NCBI GenBank assembly: GCA_947454665.1
Contig: CANGMU010000151.1
Span: 1-5,963 of the forward strand
Direction of reading: 5' to 3'
Origin: Pseudomonadota bacterium
GTDB taxonomy: Bacteria > Pseudomonadota > Gammaproteobacteria > Steroidobacterales > Steroidobacteraceae
Length of the DNA stretch: 5,963 nt
Part shown: positions 4,757 through 5,963 of the stretch, one piece after another
Numbering within the stretch: the stretch's first letter is position 1
How the letters are laid out: each line of letters begins with the position of its first letter
The notes under the pieces: model-generated
The model's input: only the letters and a program-made list of their open reading frames with translations
Told to the model about the DNA's origin: nothing
Databases searched by the model: none
Program-made: the position numbers and the translations under genes

Positions 4757-5963
4757 TCAGGGTTTTCTACACGACACTGATCCGCCTGCTCCTGCCCGTC
4801 ATTGCGCTGTTGTTCTGGTGGCGTGGGCGTCGAGATCCGTCACGCCGGATCAGCCTTCGAGAACGCATGGGGCAGGGTCGCCTTCGCCAGGGACCTCAGC
4901 CGGTGTGGGTGCATGCGGTGTCCGTCGGTGAAGTGCAGGCCGCAGCGGGTCTGATAAAGCGGCTGCGCGAACGGGATCCGCAGCGCCCTGTGCTGCTGAC
5001 CATGGCCACGGCGACGGGTCGGCAGCGCGCCCGCGAGTTGTTCCGTGACCCGCTCGTGGAGCAGCGCTTTGCACCGTTTGACCTGCCGGGCGCAGCGCGG
5101 CGTTTCCTGCGGAACGAGCGTCCCTGTCTCGCTGTCCTGCTCGAGACTGAACTCTGGCCCAACCTCCTGGCCGCCTGCGCGCGTCAGGGTTTGCCTGTTG
5201 CGCTCGTCAGCGCGCGCCTCTCCGCGCGTTCGCTGCGCCGCTATCTCGGCTTTGCGCCGAGGCTGATGCGGCGGACCCTGCGCACGCTGGTGCGTGTGGC
5301 CACGCAGAGCGAGGAAGACGCCGGGCGGTTCATGGCGCTTGGTGCGGATCCGGCTACCGTGCAGGTCGCCGGCAATGTGAAATTCGACTTCGCGCTGCCG
5401 CCGGACCTCGACGCACGCGCCATGGCCTTGCGTGCGCAGTGGATCGGCACGCGCCATGCCTGGGTGGCCGGCAGCACGCATGCCGGCGAAGAGGCCGTGC
5501 TGCTCGACGCCCAGCGACGCATCGAGTCCGCGCAGGCGTCTGGCGGCGCGACGCCGTTACTGGTCCTGGCGCCCCGTCATCCGGAGCGCTTCGAAGCAGT
5601 GGCGCAGTGGCTCGTGCGCGAGGGCGTTCGCTGCGTGCGTCGGTCCGACACATCGGCCCAGGTGGCTGCGGACACGCAAGTGGTCTTGGTCGATACGCTG
5701 GGTGAGCTGCTCGCGTTTTATGCGCTGGGTGAGGTCGCCTTCGTGGGGGGCAGCCTGGTGCCAATCGGTGGCCACAACCTGCTTGAGCCGGCGCTGCTCG
5801 GTAAACCCGTGCTCGCTGGCCCACACCATTTTAATTCGCCTGAGGCTGCTGCACGGCTGGCCGAATGCGGCGCGCTGCGGATCGTGAATGACGCCGTGGA
5901 ACTGGCCGCTGTCGTGACGACGCTGTTGGCCGATCCGGAAGCCGCTGCCCGACAAGGCGATGC
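4753..5963 (+). CDS. waaA: Kdo transferase (lipid IV-A 3-deoxy-D-manno-octulosonic acid transferase), 3'-truncated by the window
   Basis: WaaA (KdtA, GT30) transfers Kdo from CMP-Kdo to lipid IV-A. The frame is open from the ATG at 4753 to the window end, giving 403 residues against 425 in E. coli, so roughly the last 20-30 are missing. Residues 2-23 form a hydrophobic N-terminal anchor followed by RGRR. Motifs in order: VWVHAVSVGE (51-60, Glu60 being the expected catalytic base), LLETELWPN (129-137), SARLSARS (153-160), GNVKFDF (207-213), AGSTHAGEE (239-247), LAPRHPERF (272-280), DTLGEL (314-319), FVGGSLVPIGGHNLLEP (330-346) and GPHHFN (356-361). The ATGA overlap with kdkA marks an operon. 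Whether it adds one or two Kdo cannot be read from sequence; the KdkA neighbour suggests one. Confidence 0.96.
   Translation, partial: MIRVFYTTLIRLLLPVIALLFWWRGRRDPSRRISLRERMGQGRLRQGPQPVWVHAVSVGEVQAAAGLIKRLRERDPQRPVLLTMATATGRQRARELFRDPLVEQRFAPFDLPGAARRFLRNERPCLAVLLETELWPNLLAACARQGLPVALVSARLSARSLRRYLGFAPRLMRRTLRTLVRVATQSEEDAGRFMALGADPATVQVAGNVKFDFALPPDLDARAMALRAQWIGTRHAWVAGSTHAGEEAVLLDAQRRIESAQASGGATPLLVLAPRHPERFEAVAQWLVREGVRCVRRSDTSAQVAADTQVVLVDTLGELLAFYALGEVAFVGGSLVPIGGHNLLEPALLGKPVLAGPHHFNSPEAAARLAECGALRIVNDAVELAAVVTTLLADPEAAARQGD

Noticed and set aside
4840..5481. 213-codon minus-strand open frame opposite waaA
   Set aside because: No domain, basic low-complexity composition, and the plus strand encodes a continuous WaaA with all motifs.

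Overview
The window is a compact, GC-rich chromosomal segment of a gammaproteobacterium. Gene content fits the Xanthomonadales/Nevskiales-Steroidobacter side of the class better than the enterics: a GlnE of usual size, a short zf-CHCC protein, a DUF6165 protein, and the KdkA/OpsX route to the lipopolysaccharide (LPS) inner core. The lineage is an inference from protein resemblance recalled without a database. There are six protein-coding genes, two of them cut by the window edges. No RNA gene, mobile element, CRISPR array or long gene-free stretch is visible. The only true intergenic gaps are 10 bp (2338-2347) and 15 bp (2546-2560).

Left part (1-2545, + strand): the last 778 codons of glnE, the bifunctional adenylyltransferase/adenylyl-removing enzyme of glutamine synthetase. 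The window opens exactly at the DxD motif of its first catalytic half. A perfect TATAAT straddles the glnE stop codon and lies 9 bp before the ATG of a 65-residue zf-CHCC protein that has no Shine-Dalgarno sequence. A GC-rich hairpin followed by a T-tract (2551-2586) ends this unit. The small gene may therefore be its own transcription unit with a leaderless or nearly leaderless mRNA.

Right part (2561-5963): two divergent two-gene units for LPS inner-core assembly. Leftward (- strand) run an OpsX-type family 9 heptosyltransferase and a DUF6165 protein, joined by an ATGA overlap. Rightward (+ strand) run kdkA (Kdo kinase) and waaA (Kdo transferase, cut by the window end), also joined by an ATGA overlap. 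The start codons of opsX and kdkA sit on opposite strands of one CATG palindrome (4021-4024), so there is no intergenic space and the promoters must lie inside the opposing genes. A perfect 8-bp inverted repeat (4056-4074) lies in this zone.

Taken together: WaaA would put Kdo on lipid A precursor at the inner membrane, KdkA would phosphorylate that Kdo, and the OpsX-like enzyme would add the first heptose, as in Haemophilus. DUF6165 is an uncharacterised protein translationally coupled to the heptosyltransferase. The most interesting points are the shared-start divergent architecture with its inverted repeat, the coupled DUF6165 gene, and the small zinc-finger unit with a promoter on a stop codon and a terminator inside the opposing gene.
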